A DNA stretch of 64,000 nt from Magnetospirillum sp. ME-1 (GCF_002105535.1 NZ_CP015848.1:434001-498000), one strand, 5' to 3'; positions 31,665 to 40,221 are shown, counted from the first letter of the stretch. Notes: generated from the letters alone by a model not told the origin. Numbers and translations are program-made.

Positions 31665-32105
31665 CTACGCCAGCACCTTCTGAGGTGTTTTGGTCAGGGC
31701 TTCAGCAATTCCGGCGGAAAGTGAGCGAAGTGAGACGGGTTTCTTGACAAAAACGGTGACGCCCGCATCCAAAGCCGTTCTCTCGCATTCATCTTCTGTC
31801 CTGGCCGTAACCATGACGATTGGAACATCGGCATTAAAGCCATCAAGCCCGCCTGAACGGATCAGCTTGGTGCAGGCTATGCCGTCAAGCATGGGCATCA
31901 TCCAGTCGAGGAAAACGATATCCGTGCTGCCATCAGTCAATTCGCCGTCTTCAAGGCTGACGATGTTGGCGGCACCGAATGCGAGCGTACCATCCTCCAC
32001 TTCGATGACATCGAGGCAATGAAAGGAACCCAGAGCGATTCTGATCAGTTCCCGCATCGGCTTAGCGTCATCAACGACCAAGGCCCTTCTGATTCGTGGA
32101 AACAT
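31665..32105 (-). CDS. CheY-like single-domain response regulator
   Basis: The 146-aa protein is a lone receiver with a complete active site: acidic pocket ALVVDDAKPMRE, phospho-Asp in DIVFLDWMMPMLDG, the Thr in VMVTARTEDE, and Lys in VFVKKPVSLR. There is no output domain, so it probably signals by protein contact, as CheY does to the flagellar motor. It lies among oxygen-sensing and chemotaxis genes, but no CheA or CheW is visible in the window. Confidence 0.88.
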   Translation of the reverse strand: MFPRIRRALVVDDAKPMRELIRIALGSFHCLDVIEVEDGTLAFGAANIVSLEDGELTDGSTDIVFLDWMMPMLDGIACTKLIRSGGLDGFNADVPIVMVTARTEDECERTALDAGVTVFVKKPVSLRSLSAGIAEALTKTPQKVLA

Positions 32106-32473
32106 GGTTTTCTCACTTTCATCTTGGTTACGTTATACCAATCTGCGCTGACCGGAACCGATCATCGCAGAGCCCTCAAACGGCGGGCGGGCGCGAGCGC
32201 CCCAATCTTGCAGTCGCAGGGCCTTCCCCGCGCCGTAAGGCGCGCGCCCCCTTCCTTGGGCCTTATGTACGCCCTCCGCCTGAGCGTGGCCCTCCGGCCG
32301 CTTTGGCCGCTCGCTCAATGCTCGCCCGAGCATCGCGTCTCACATTTGAGGCACGACGCTCTAATTTGCGGCCATCAATCGGCACTTACCAATGAGTACC
32401 ACGTGCCCCAGAACAACAGCCAAGATATTCCATTATTGCTATTGAATGACTTCAATTGGCAGGGGGACGCCCC
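32106..32473. other. Intergenic region containing a palindromic repeat
   Basis: This 368-bp stretch has no convincing coding frame. It contains a full copy of the dispersed palindromic repeat (listed separately) and probably the promoter of the divergent CheY-like gene. The remainder shows nothing I can assign. Confidence 0.5.
32275..32376. repeat. Dispersed palindromic repeat, copy 3 (inverted)
   Basis: On the minus strand it reads AGAGCGTCGTGCCTCAAATG, TGAGACGCGATGCTC, then the conserved core GGCGAGCATTGAGCGAGCGG and AAGCGGCCGGAGGGCC. It is therefore an inverted copy of the elements at 20603 and 42163. The hairpin arms here carry a few mismatches. Confidence 0.8.
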
Positions 32474-32728
32474 TTACTTGTTTCCGAGAATCTTTCCCAT
32501 GGACACCAGGGTGAAGGGCCAGAGACGGACCAGCGGCACGACCGGCTTCAAACGCCCCTGCCGCGACCTTCTTCCCTGATTTCCACGCCACGTCTCAGGT
32601 TCAGGTCCAACTTGGCGAATTCAGATTCGACGATGGCGTGGCGGACCTCTGGTGGACCGGCCAGTCTTCTTGGCTTCCTTGGCAGGCTTGGGGGCGGTTG
32701 CGGGCTTGGAAGCCTTACGTGGCGGCAT
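32474..32728 (-). pseudogene. Degenerate short gene, possibly frameshifted
   Basis: An ATG at 32728 with a strong upstream AGGGAAGGGA starts MPPRKASKPATAPKPAKEAK and ends after 35 codons (stop 32621-32623). Other frames continue with protein-like sequence: PPEVRHAIVESEFAKLDLNL (about 32545-32655), and RLKPVVPLVRLWPFTLVSMG ending at a stop at 32474-32476. This pattern suits one gene broken by frameshifts, but chance open frames in GC-rich DNA are possible. Confidence 0.3.
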
Positions 32729-32748
32729 GACTATCCCTTCCCTGTTCA

Positions 32749-33161
32749 TCAGGTGGCTGATTTGGGCTTCCGGTTCGTCCGGGAATAGCCCAGCCCAACA
32801 GCTTTCGCAAACTCCGATCTGCGTGCGGCGTATTCCGGGGCGACGAGAGGGTAATCCCTGGGCAAAGCCCACTTGGCCCGGTACTCGTCGGCAGTCAGCC
32901 CATGCCCAGTCGTGAGGTGTCGCTTAAGCATCTTTTGCCGATCACCACATTCCAAACAGACAATGTAATCGGGGGTCACCGACCGCTTCACCGAAACGGC
33001 AGGTTGCTGCCGTTCAGCCGGTGCTGAAGCAGGGTTGTCCGTAGCGGCTAAAGTCGAATAAACGGACTTGATCAGGGTTGGGTTTCAGTGGCCGCCAAGG
33101 TGCTGCTGCTCAGGTAGGCGGCCACAATCTTAGTGGTCAGAGCCTTGATGTCATCGGCCAT
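32749..33161 (-). pseudogene. MucR/Ros-family zinc-finger regulator, frameshifted
   Basis: The N-terminal frame (ATG 33161) gives [20 protein letters not shown] followed by LAATETQP and a stop at 33072. The C-terminal frame, shifted by one base, continues LIKSVYSTLAATDNPASAPA and SVKRSVTPDYIVCLECGDRQ, then KMLKRHLTTGHGLTADEYRA, the Ros/MucR zinc-finger core, and ends at 32749. Joined, they make a normal-length MucR repressor (about 137 aa). A one-base loss in the ACCCAACCCTGATC region explains the break. Its start overlaps the end of the HU gene by 11 bp, so the two were co-transcribed. Confidence 0.82.
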
Positions 33162-33429
33162 TGATGGTGTCCTTGAGGCTCTTTCCGGCGGTGAATTTGG
33201 CAGACTTGCTGGCCGCGATGGTGAGGGTCTTGCCAGTCTGCGGATTCCTGCCTTCACGTGCAGGACGGGCAGAAACCGAGAAAGTTCCGAAGCCAACCAG
33301 ACGCACATCATCACCGGACTTCATGGCGGTGGTGATGGCTTCAAATACGGCGTCGATAGCACTTCCCGCGTCGGCCTTGGTCATGTTGGCACCATCGGCG
33401 ACGGCATTGATCAATTCAGACTTGTTCAT
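33151..33429 (-). CDS. HU/IHF-family DNA-binding protein
   Basis: The 92-aa histone-like protein has typical HU features: [40 protein letters not shown] and [20 protein letters not shown]. It binds and bends DNA as a dimer. Start ATG 33429 follows GGGGAG; the frame is open to 33489. It lies immediately upstream of, and overlapping, the broken mucR. Both are nucleoid or regulatory proteins often found on mobile regions. Confidence 0.93.
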   Translation of the reverse strand: MNKSELINAVADGANMTKADAGSAIDAVFEAITTAMKSGDDVRLVGFGTFSVSARPAREGRNPQTGKTLTIAASKSAKFTAGKSLKDTINGR

Positions 33430-33499
33430 GTGCTCCCCCCTACAAAAAGCATGGCTATAACGAATGGCACGACGAATAGGCATCGTCAACCAAACGGTT

Positions 33500-33588
33500 T
33501 TACTCAGGTGTCAGCAAGGTAAACAGGAAAGTCGAGCCGCCTGAAGGTGATTGCTCAACCCAAATCTCGCCGCTATGCGTTCCCAAAT
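33500..33588 (-). pseudogene. C-terminal relic of a second histidine kinase
   Basis: Directly after the stop of the intact kinase, the minus strand encodes VDLGTHSGEIWVEQSPSGG followed by [11 protein letters not shown] and a stop (33500-33502). This is the extreme C-terminus of a HATPase_c domain ('HGG.IWVES.PG.GSTF.FTLP'). It is the last 30 codons or so of a different kinase whose body is gone. Confidence 0.75.
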
Positions 33589-34884
33589 CTACACCGGCAG
33601 TGTGAACCTGAAGGTGGCTCCATGCCCAGGTTCTGACTCCACCCAAATTTGCCCACCATGCTGCGTGATGATCCGCTTGCAGATCGCAAGTCCAACGCCA
33701 CTTCCTGGATATTGATTTCCAGCATGGAGCCGCCGGAAAATCTCAAAAATATCCTGGGAGGTGTCTGCAATGCCGATGCCATTGTCGCGGACAGCAATCT
33801 GCCATTTGCCGTCTTTCTGCTCAGCTTCAATGGATATTACAGGCTTACGGTCAGGATGGCGGAACTTGACAGCGTTGCCGATCAGGTTCTGAAACACCTG
33901 CATCAATTGGACATCATCGCCGATCACCTCGGGAAGCTGGCCCACAGTGATTTCCGCGTGATTCTGGGCAATGACCTCTCTGAGATTATCCTGTGCCGCT
34001 GAACATGCAGCCGTCAGTGAGATGCGGGAGAACGAGACACCTTTTGCCGAAACTCTGGAAAATGCCAAAAGGTCGTTGATCAGCAGCCCCATCCGCTTTG
34101 CTGCACCTACGACGAATTCAAAATTTTCTCGGTCTTCCGGTGGAAGCTTGTCGCCCAGATGGCGATCCAGCAATTGTGCAAAAGAGACGATGGTTCTCAG
34201 TGGCTCTTGGAGGTCATGAGATGCGACATAGGCAAAGCGTTCCAATTCCGTATTGGATGCCATCAAGCGTTCGACCAGTTCTTTCTGCTCGGCTTCGTGC
34301 TGACGATGACTTGCCTCCAGGTCCATTCGGTCCAAGGCAAATGAAATTTCATCGGTCATCTCCGTCAGAAGTTCGATGAGGTCGTCAGTAAAGAATTCCG
34401 GAACATCTGAGTAAAGTGACAATGTACCAATAGTTTTTCCCTGATTTTTTAGTGGAAATGCGGCCGATGAATTAAAATTAAAGAACGCCGCTCTCTTCTG
34501 CCAAGGTGCTGTTATCTGGGTTCCAAAGAAATTTTCAGCAACGCGGTGCTCGCCAGCACGAATGCATTGTCCTGATGGCCCTTGCCCATAAGGACTATCA
34601 GCATCAGCGGACACTTTCAGGCCATCTAAATAGGCAATCCCCTCACCAGCCCAAGCTACTGGAACTATTGCTCGGCTCGCGTCATCGACCACGCCAATCC
34701 ACGCCATGCGAAAATGCCCGAAATCCACCGAGATTCGAACGATGGCATCAAAGAGTTCCTGGCGGCTTTTGCTGCGAATGATGGCCTTGTTGGTTTGGCT
34801 CAAAGCCGCATAAATATCCGTCAAGTGAGCAATCTTAACTGTGGCCTCCTTGTGCGAACTCATATCTCGACCGACATTTCCCAT
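33589..34884 (-). CDS. GAF-domain sensor histidine kinase
   Basis: The 431-aa (from ATG 34884) soluble kinase has an N-terminal GAF domain (about 30-165; RMAWIGVVDDASRAIVPVAW). A HisKA dimerisation domain follows with phospho-His in YVASHDLQEPLRTIVSFAQL. The HATPase_c domain shows the N box (NLIGNAVKFRHPD), G1 (VRDNGIGIADT) and G2 (YPGSGVGLAICKR). No membrane segment. The longer frame (to 34989) would begin inside the adjacent IS element, so the native start is 34884 or 34863. The IS may have removed its promoter. Confidence 0.88.
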   Translation of the reverse strand: MGNVGRDMSSHKEATVKIAHLTDIYAALSQTNKAIIRSKSRQELFDAIVRISVDFGHFRMAWIGVVDDASRAIVPVAWAGEGIAYLDGLKVSADADSPYGQGPSGQCIRAGEHRVAENFFGTQITAPWQKRAAFFNFNSSAAFPLKNQGKTIGTLSLYSDVPEFFTDDLIELLTEMTDEISFALDRMDLEASHRQHEAEQKELVERLMASNTELERFAYVASHDLQEPLRTIVSFAQLLDRHLGDKLPPEDRENFEFVVGAAKRMGLLINDLLAFSRVSAKGVSFSRISLTAACSAAQDNLREVIAQNHAEITVGQLPEVIGDDVQLMQVFQNLIGNAVKFRHPDRKPVISIEAEQKDGKWQIAVRDNGIGIADTSQDIFEIFRRLHAGNQYPGSGVGLAICKRIITQHGGQIWVESEPGHGATFRFTLPV

Positions 34885-34916
34885 ATGGGCGGCGTATTCG
34901 CCCCTGACTGACGTCA

Positions 34917-36490
34917 GAATAGCCAAATTCCGGCCCAACCGGAAGGCGTGATGGCGCGGTGATAGCCGCCACCGCAGCAAAATCGCCACCTTGACCGCCA
35001 GGGTCGGCTCCTGCGGCGCGATTCCAGCCCATTTTGCAACGTAGCGGGCGCATTTCGCCTGCCTTCCGCCCCGTGCCGTCTCTCCCAGTCGTCAGCATGG
35101 CGCTGGCTCTCTTGGTCGCAGAGCGTCGATCATGTCGAGGATGCGCCGGAACAGGTCGCGCGGCACAGTGACCTCGGCCATCTGGAAGATGGCGTAGCGG
35201 GCGTGGGCGATCACCTTCGCGCCGATCTTGACCACCTTTTCGCGGATGGTGGTCAGTGACCAGCTTTCCATTTCGTCCGGCAGGGCCAGGGTGCGCAGGA
35301 AGTTGGACAGGTTGTAGGCCAGCGCGTGAAGCTGGAGCCGGACGGCGTTGGCCTTCATGGTGCGACAGGACAGGCGGGTCCACTTCACCGCATTCTTGCC
35401 CTCCTTGATGTACTGCTCCGCCGTGCCACGCTGGTTGTAGAAGGCGACGACACGAGGGGCCGGGCGGGTCAGGTTGGTGACGATGAAGCCGACGCGGAGA
35501 TACAGTTCGCCGGGATGCCATTCGACCTTGGCGACCACGCGGCGTTTCCGGTTCCATGACTTGGCCTGATAGCTGAAGCTGGCGTAGAACCGCTGGACAT
35601 GCTTGGGTGGACGACCGACCGGACGCTTGAGCAGATGGGCGACGTGGCCCTGGAGGACCGCGTTGGCTTTGAGGCGGATAGTGTACTTGTAGCCCTCGGC
35701 CTCCAGGTAGTCGTACAGGTCGGGCAGGGCGAAGGCCGCATCGCCCCGGAAGAATCGCCGCTTGGTCCTGTCCCGATACCGCCCCACCACCGGCTCCAGC
35801 ACCGAGCGCCAGTCGTCGGCGCTGTGGACGTTGCCGGAGCGAAGGGCGCAGCGTTCGAGGTCGCCGAACTGGTTGAAGACGAACAGCGGGTGGTAGCAGG
35901 TGCAGCCGAAGTGGCCGTTGTAGGCGGTGCCCTCCTGCTCGCCGTGGGTGGGACTGACGCTGCTGTCCATGTCCAGCACCACCACATCGGTCGGGCGGCG
36001 GGCATGAACGGCGTCGATCCATTGCCCCGAAAGGTCGGCCAGGGCGGTGAGGTTGGCCTTGCCGGTCAGCACCTCGATCTCGAACCGCCCCATCTGGCTG
36101 GTGGACGCGGCTTCCTTGGTCACTGCCCGACCGCCGACGATCCAGCGCATCGCCGGATCATGGCCGAGGCGGTCGGCGTCGTTGACATCTTCGTACCCGG
36201 CAAGCCGACCGAACACTGACTGCCGGAACTGGGCGATCATGGTGTGGCGGTGGTTCTTGCCGGTCCTGCTGTCGGCCAGCACCTGCCCGGCCATCTCGGT
36301 CAAACCGAGGGCATCATCGAGTTCACGGAAGGCGAGCAACCCGGCGTCGGACGTGACCTTGGAACCGTGGAATTCCAGCTTCAGACGGCGGTCGAAGGCG
36401 ACCCGAAGATCAGCCGATTCCGCTTCACCCGCCGCCATCTCCATATCCAGCCACTCCATCAGCCGACAATACGTTGATTTGTATAGCAGA
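34917..36490 (-). mobile_element. IS1380-family insertion sequence
   Basis: A GC-rich segment encloses the IS1380-type transposase (35092-36459). Boundaries are approximate: the left end lies near 34917, just upstream of the kinase start, and the right end near 36487, just before the stop of the PAS sensor gene. AGAAT occurs at both proposed edges (about 34915 and 36488) and may be a target duplication, but I could not define terminal inverted repeats with certainty. Confidence 0.7.
35092..36459 (-). CDS. IS1380-family transposase
   Basis: The 455-aa DDE transposase has IS1380 features: the N-terminal KLEFHGSKVTSDAGLLAFRE, the first catalytic Asp in VVLDMDSSVSPTHGEQEGTA, the FFRGDAAFALPDLYDYLEAE region with the second Asp, and a C-terminal region AVRLQLHALAYNLSNFLRTL. 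It appears intact. The element splits a group of sensor genes on the same strand. Confidence 0.93.
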   Translation of the reverse strand: MEWLDMEMAAGEAESADLRVAFDRRLKLEFHGSKVTSDAGLLAFRELDDALGLTEMAGQVLADSRTGKNHRHTMIAQFRQSVFGRLAGYEDVNDADRLGHDPAMRWIVGGRAVTKEAASTSQMGRFEIEVLTGKANLTALADLSGQWIDAVHARRPTDVVVLDMDSSVSPTHGEQEGTAYNGHFGCTCYHPLFVFNQFGDLERCALRSGNVHSADDWRSVLEPVVGRYRDRTKRRFFRGDAAFALPDLYDYLEAEGYKYTIRLKANAVLQGHVAHLLKRPVGRPPKHVQRFYASFSYQAKSWNRKRRVVAKVEWHPGELYLRVGFIVTNLTRPAPRVVAFYNQRGTAEQYIKEGKNAVKWTRLSCRTMKANAVRLQLHALAYNLSNFLRTLALPDEMESWSLTTIREKVVKIGAKVIAHARYAIFQMAEVTVPRDLFRRILDMIDALRPREPAPC

Positions 36491-36497
36491 ATCGCGT

Positions 36498-37622
36498 TCA
36501 GACGTCACGAGACTGGGAGGTCATCTGGGAAATCCGGGCTCGAACAAAAGCCACATCAAATTCCTGCCCCTCATGGGAGAGGTAGTTTGCCGATATTTCG
36601 ACCGGAAGCGTCGATCCGTCTTTGCGTTTCAAAGTTGCATCAAATCGCAGGAATCTTTCTTCTTTTAAAGAACGCCAATGCTCCGCCCATTTTTCACGAG
36701 GGTGGTCCGGATTTAATTCAGATGCATGTAGATTCAACATCTCTCTCTCATCATAACCTAAAAGCGAACATGCAGAATCATTCACATATGAAATCAACCC
36801 AGATTCATTAATCCAGTAAACAGGTTCCTCCGCTCGCTCTATTGAGAATTGAGTTATTAAATGCCGTATAGTTAATAATTCATGCTTCCGAATATGTGAT
36901 TTACCTATGCCCCACATCAAGCCAATTCCAGACATCACCAGAGCCCAGAAGATTGCATGGTTTAAAGCTAATCTTTTGATCTCCGTTGACGCAATTTCAT
37001 TGGATTTCTCCAATGGAATGGTGACATCAATACCTCCTCGCAGGTCGCCAACCTTGTAGCCCTGATCGCCGTGACAAGTTAGGCAGGATTGCTCGACGCG
37101 GATTGGTGCCATAACACGGACAGCCGCTTTTCCGTTGCTCAGAACCTTTTCAGTTACCTCTGTCTCACCCTGCTCCAAAAGCAGAAGAGCCTGATGCTCC
37201 CATTCATCCGGGGCGTTCTCCGGATTGAGGGGCTTCATGCTCGTAATTCGTCCCTTGGCAACAAATCCCGACTGCATCAGTTGACGCAGCACGTATGCAG
37301 GATTCATCAAGGTCAGGTGTTTGCCGTTCGTGGTTACAACATCACGGTCGGGGACATTCAAATACGGGTTTGGGGAAGTTTGGGCGTCAGGAGCCACATA
37401 TACTCCACCATGAGATGCGACCCAATGGCGGAAACCAATATCTGTTTGCACGCTGGTTCGTGCCTCTTGAACTGCCAAACGCACTGCTTGCTGCCTTTCG
37501 TTTTCAGCCGCCATCCAAAACGAAAGCAAGACTGCCGCTGTCCATAATGCAGCAGACCCAACCATTAGCCTTCGAAATGATAAAACTGAAATTGCAGCAT
37601 TTGGTTGTGCAGCGGAGGTCAT
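36498..37622 (-). CDS. DUF3365 heme-sensor / PAS protein, probably truncated by the IS
   Basis: The 374-aa membrane sensor has an N-terminal helix (about 20-40) and a periplasmic DUF3365 (Tll0287-like) domain with a c-type heme site CLTCHGD (about 178-182). A second transmembrane helix lies at about 222-242 (ALNHAIFWALVMSGIGLMWG). A cytoplasmic PAS domain follows (260-370; VYWINESGLISYVNDSACSL). It stops right after the PAS domain (FVRARISQMTSQSRDV), about 10 bp from the IS1380 edge, where a kinase or cyclase output domain would be expected. ATG 37622 follows GGAG. Confidence 0.8.
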   Translation of the reverse strand: MTSAAQPNAAISVLSFRRLMVGSAALWTAAVLLSFWMAAENERQQAVRLAVQEARTSVQTDIGFRHWVASHGGVYVAPDAQTSPNPYLNVPDRDVVTTNGKHLTLMNPAYVLRQLMQSGFVAKGRITSMKPLNPENAPDEWEHQALLLLEQGETEVTEKVLSNGKAAVRVMAPIRVEQSCLTCHGDQGYKVGDLRGGIDVTIPLEKSNEIASTEIKRLALNHAIFWALVMSGIGLMWGIGKSHIRKHELLTIRHLITQFSIERAEEPVYWINESGLISYVNDSACSLLGYDEREMLNLHASELNPDHPREKWAEHWRSLKEERFLRFDATLKRKDGSTLPVEISANYLSHEGQEFDVAFVRARISQMTSQSRDV

Positions 37623-37884
37623 AGGCAAATACTCCAGCACGTAAGCCTGTCCGACTAAAGCCCTTCACGCAGCAAAGGTATCATGCCTATTTCAAAAGCC
37701 ATATACCGCCAAGTTACCTACCAAGATTTCGGCTCTGCCCTCATGCATTGATCGGCCAATGTCTCCCGGATGTGGTATTCACCTAATCAGCTATATCTGG
37801 ATGGATATTTCCCGCCCATCCCCAAAATCCGTCCAGCATGATTAGGTGGTAGAGTTCTCGCCCGTTCGCCACCGCAGATCTGTT

Positions 37885-38112
37885 TTACGGTTCGTTCCGC
37901 TTCACAGGAACGACCACGAAGAACTCTTGATCATTCAACGTTCCAACCGACACCATCAACGTCTCATGCTGGTTCACGAGCCGGGCATGGGGGACACCAT
38001 CGACCGCCGTCCAAAGGCGGGACACCTCCCAGACTTTCCTGGTGTGGTCATTTGCCTTTGTGAATCTGTCACCGACTTGGATGGGTGGAGTTTTTCGCCC
38101 GAATATTGCCAT
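37885..38112 (-). CDS. Small conserved-type protein, unknown
   Basis: The 75-aa soluble protein contains IQVGDRFTKANDHTRKVWEV and VPHARLVNQHETLMVSVGTL. This beta-rich pattern resembles short hypothetical proteins of Rhodospirillales, but has no assigned function. ATG 38112 is chosen by position; no clear ribosome-binding site is seen. The frame extends upstream to 38175. Confidence 0.45.
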   Translation of the reverse strand: MAIFGRKTPPIQVGDRFTKANDHTRKVWEVSRLWTAVDGVPHARLVNQHETLMVSVGTLNDQEFFVVVPVKRNEP

Positions 38113-38340
38113 TGTCGCCCGAAATGATTGCCTGCGTTCGTCCTGCTGTATCTCGAATCGCTTGGATTTGTCCAAAAAACTTTCGATCCTCGGACAGCGT
38201 GTGCATTGCCATCACGTCACAGGCCAGGAAATTGAACCGGGCGCCCAAGGGCCAGTTCGCCGGCACGATCGCTTAGGTTGAAATAATAGGCCACCGGCAA
38301 ACGACACATCCATCCAGGCCCCCTTGTCGGACTGGAACCG

Positions 38341-38607
38341 TCATTTGCGCCACATCCAGCCCTTCAATCGCGCGGACATTGCCGGCGGCATCCGCAACCG
38401 AATCCGGGTTCCCGGCCCCATGGCGCGCTGGACCGCATGATGAACGAAAAGTATGCACAGCGCCCCCACCGCGATCGCGACGAAAAGATGCACGAACAAG
38501 ATCGCAACCGTCAGGCCAATGGCCACGACCAAAAGCAGCCGAAGCCATCCTGCGGAATTTACCGCCCGGCGAATCTCCTCGAAGCCGAAAGCATTATTAT
38601 GCGCCAC
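38341..38607 (-). CDS. Small membrane protein, unknown
   Basis: The 88-aa protein starts at GTG 38607, preceded by GGGGAGAA. It has two adjoining hydrophobic segments (LRLLLVVAIGLTVAILFVHL and FVAIAVGALCILFVHHAV) and a basic C-terminus (RLKGWMWRK). It is probably an inner-membrane protein of unknown role. An upstream ATG (38688) in the same frame has no good ribosome-binding site. Confidence 0.5.
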   Translation of the reverse strand: MAHNNAFGFEEIRRAVNSAGWLRLLLVVAIGLTVAILFVHLFVAIAVGALCILFVHHAVQRAMGPGTRIRLRMPPAMSARLKGWMWRK

Positions 38608-39021
38608 ACTTCTCCCCTTTCGATTGCGAGCCCCGGTAAAAGCCGCATGGCCCCATGAATTGGGCCCCATACGGGCGGGGCTCGTCAAACGATTGTTGCA
38701 TCCTTGGAGATATGTTGCCGCCCATCAAATATTGCGACTTATTTTTATTCTCTGCCCTTGGGCCGATTCATGCTACAGTTAGTGATCGAATTCGAGATGA
38801 TTCGCCCCGCGGGAGACGCCGCCGATGCCGTTTCCCCAAGGTTCGGGCCGTTTCCCCAAGGTTCGGATCGGAAGCCTCGCGGCTTTGGAATGCAGCTTGG
38901 ACTTTGGCCGGATTTGCCGGCGATCCCGGTTGACTTTTGGTCGCGCTGGCTGACTATGTGACTCTGGCATGGGGTATTGCCGTAGTTGGGCCGCCCGTTC
39001 AAGCAGGTCGTGAGACGAGGA
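38608..39021. other. Intergenic region with a short tandem repeat
   Basis: This 414-bp stretch is without a convincing gene. It contains a direct repeat of CCGTTTCCCCAAGGTTCGG (about 38827-38867, two units) and an AT-rich patch near 38730-38750 that could be a promoter for the following hemerythrin gene. Nothing else recognisable. Confidence 0.45.
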
Positions 39022-39500
39022 ATGAACCAGACCAATCCGCTCCCCGAATGGACCGATGATTTATCCGTGAACGTCGAAATTATCGACGAAGATCATCAGG
39101 CGTTCTTTCGCTTGGCAGCTCTGATGAGCGACGTGACCTCCACGCCCGACAACGATCAGCCCTACCTCATCGAAACCTCCATCAATATCCTCGAGGAATA
39201 TATCGAGGGGCACTTCCTGCGCGAGCAAAAGGCCATGGCCAAGGCCGACTACGCCTATCTGGTCGAGCAATCGCGGCGCACGACGCCTTTGCCGACCGAG
39301 TAACCCGCATCATTCAGGACTACCGCCAGACGGGCAGTATCGAAAAGATCGGCACCCTGGCGCATTTGGTCACGGATTGGCTGAACAACCATATCCGGGT
39401 GGTGGATGCCCAATACAAAGGGATCTTGACCAACGCGAATGTGGATGACCGCCCCCTGGTGTATATGGCTGCAGGCCTGGACACCGAGCTTGTCTCATAG
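39022..39500 (+). pseudogene. Bacteriohemerythrin, frameshifted
   Basis: The first frame encodes the N-terminal half (IDEDHQAFF, HFLREQKAMAKADYAYLVE) and stops at 39301-39303. The second half (AHDAFADRVTRIIQDYRQTG, NNHIRVVDAQYKGIL, VDDRPLVYMA) continues in another frame to the stop at 39498-39500. The break lies at about 39266, within GTCGAGCAATCGCGGCG, near the third/fourth-helix ligand histidines. Restored, it would be a normal 158-aa hemerythrin similar to 23295 and 28145. Confidence 0.85.
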
Positions 39501-39654
39501 CCAAAGGCAAGAAAGCCCCCCGTCGGCATATGCTCCTCCTTCGGGCTTGGGGATAAGCCGGGCCGTCGTGCGCAAGGACGGCCCGGATGGGATTGCCGAT
39601 CCCGACGGGTTCAGACAGAATGGGCCTGTCCGCGTCAGCACAAGGTCCTGAGAG

Positions 39655-40221
39655 ATGGCGCATCCTTCGATACTGTCCGTAGCGCTGGCGAACCTGCAGA
39701 AATCCCATGAATTTCTGCTGAAAATTCTGGACGCCTGCGGCAACATCCCCGGAGCCCCCGGCGCGGCGTCCGATCAGGAAATGATGGCCGCTATCGCCCA
39801 TCTGGCGCATTTGACCGAATCCGTGATTCAGGAGGGCGAATTTGCCCGCGAGAACGGCGGCGACTTCGTGGCCGCCGACATCTTTTCCGAAACAGCCCGC
39901 GACACCCAGGCTTCCCTTGTCCAGGCGCCACCCGCCGACAATAAAATGCTCCGCCTCCAGGTCATCTTGCAGATATGCCTGGAACAAAGCGAACGGAACT
40001 GGCTCCAGGCCAAGCGGCTGAAATCCGAAAACGCCGCCCTGCGGCGCGGCATGAAGCAGGTCGCCGCCGATGTGGCCGCCGCCCGCTCGATGCTGCCGCC
40101 GGTCGCTGCCGCCGCCCCCCGATCAGCCCCGGTCCCCATCACGGCGGCAAGACCGTCGCCCGCGGCAACGCCCGTGACGGTGACGCGGCTGGCCGGACAG
40201 CAGAAACTTCGGCTGAAATAG
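39655..40221 (+). CDS. Helical protein with Ala/Pro-rich tail, unknown
   Basis: The 188-aa soluble protein is predicted mostly helical (NLQKSHEFLLKILDACGN, LQVILQICLEQSERNWLQAK) and ends in a disordered Ala/Pro/Val tail (AAAAPRSAPVPITAARPSPA). No membrane segment. It lies between the broken hemerythrin and the split pseudo-receiver gene. I do not recognise the family. Confidence 0.6.
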   Translation: MAHPSILSVALANLQKSHEFLLKILDACGNIPGAPGAASDQEMMAAIAHLAHLTESVIQEGEFARENGGDFVAADIFSETARDTQASLVQAPPADNKMLRLQVILQICLEQSERNWLQAKRLKSENAALRRGMKQVAADVAAARSMLPPVAAAAPRSAPVPITAARPSPAATPVTVTRLAGQQKLRLK

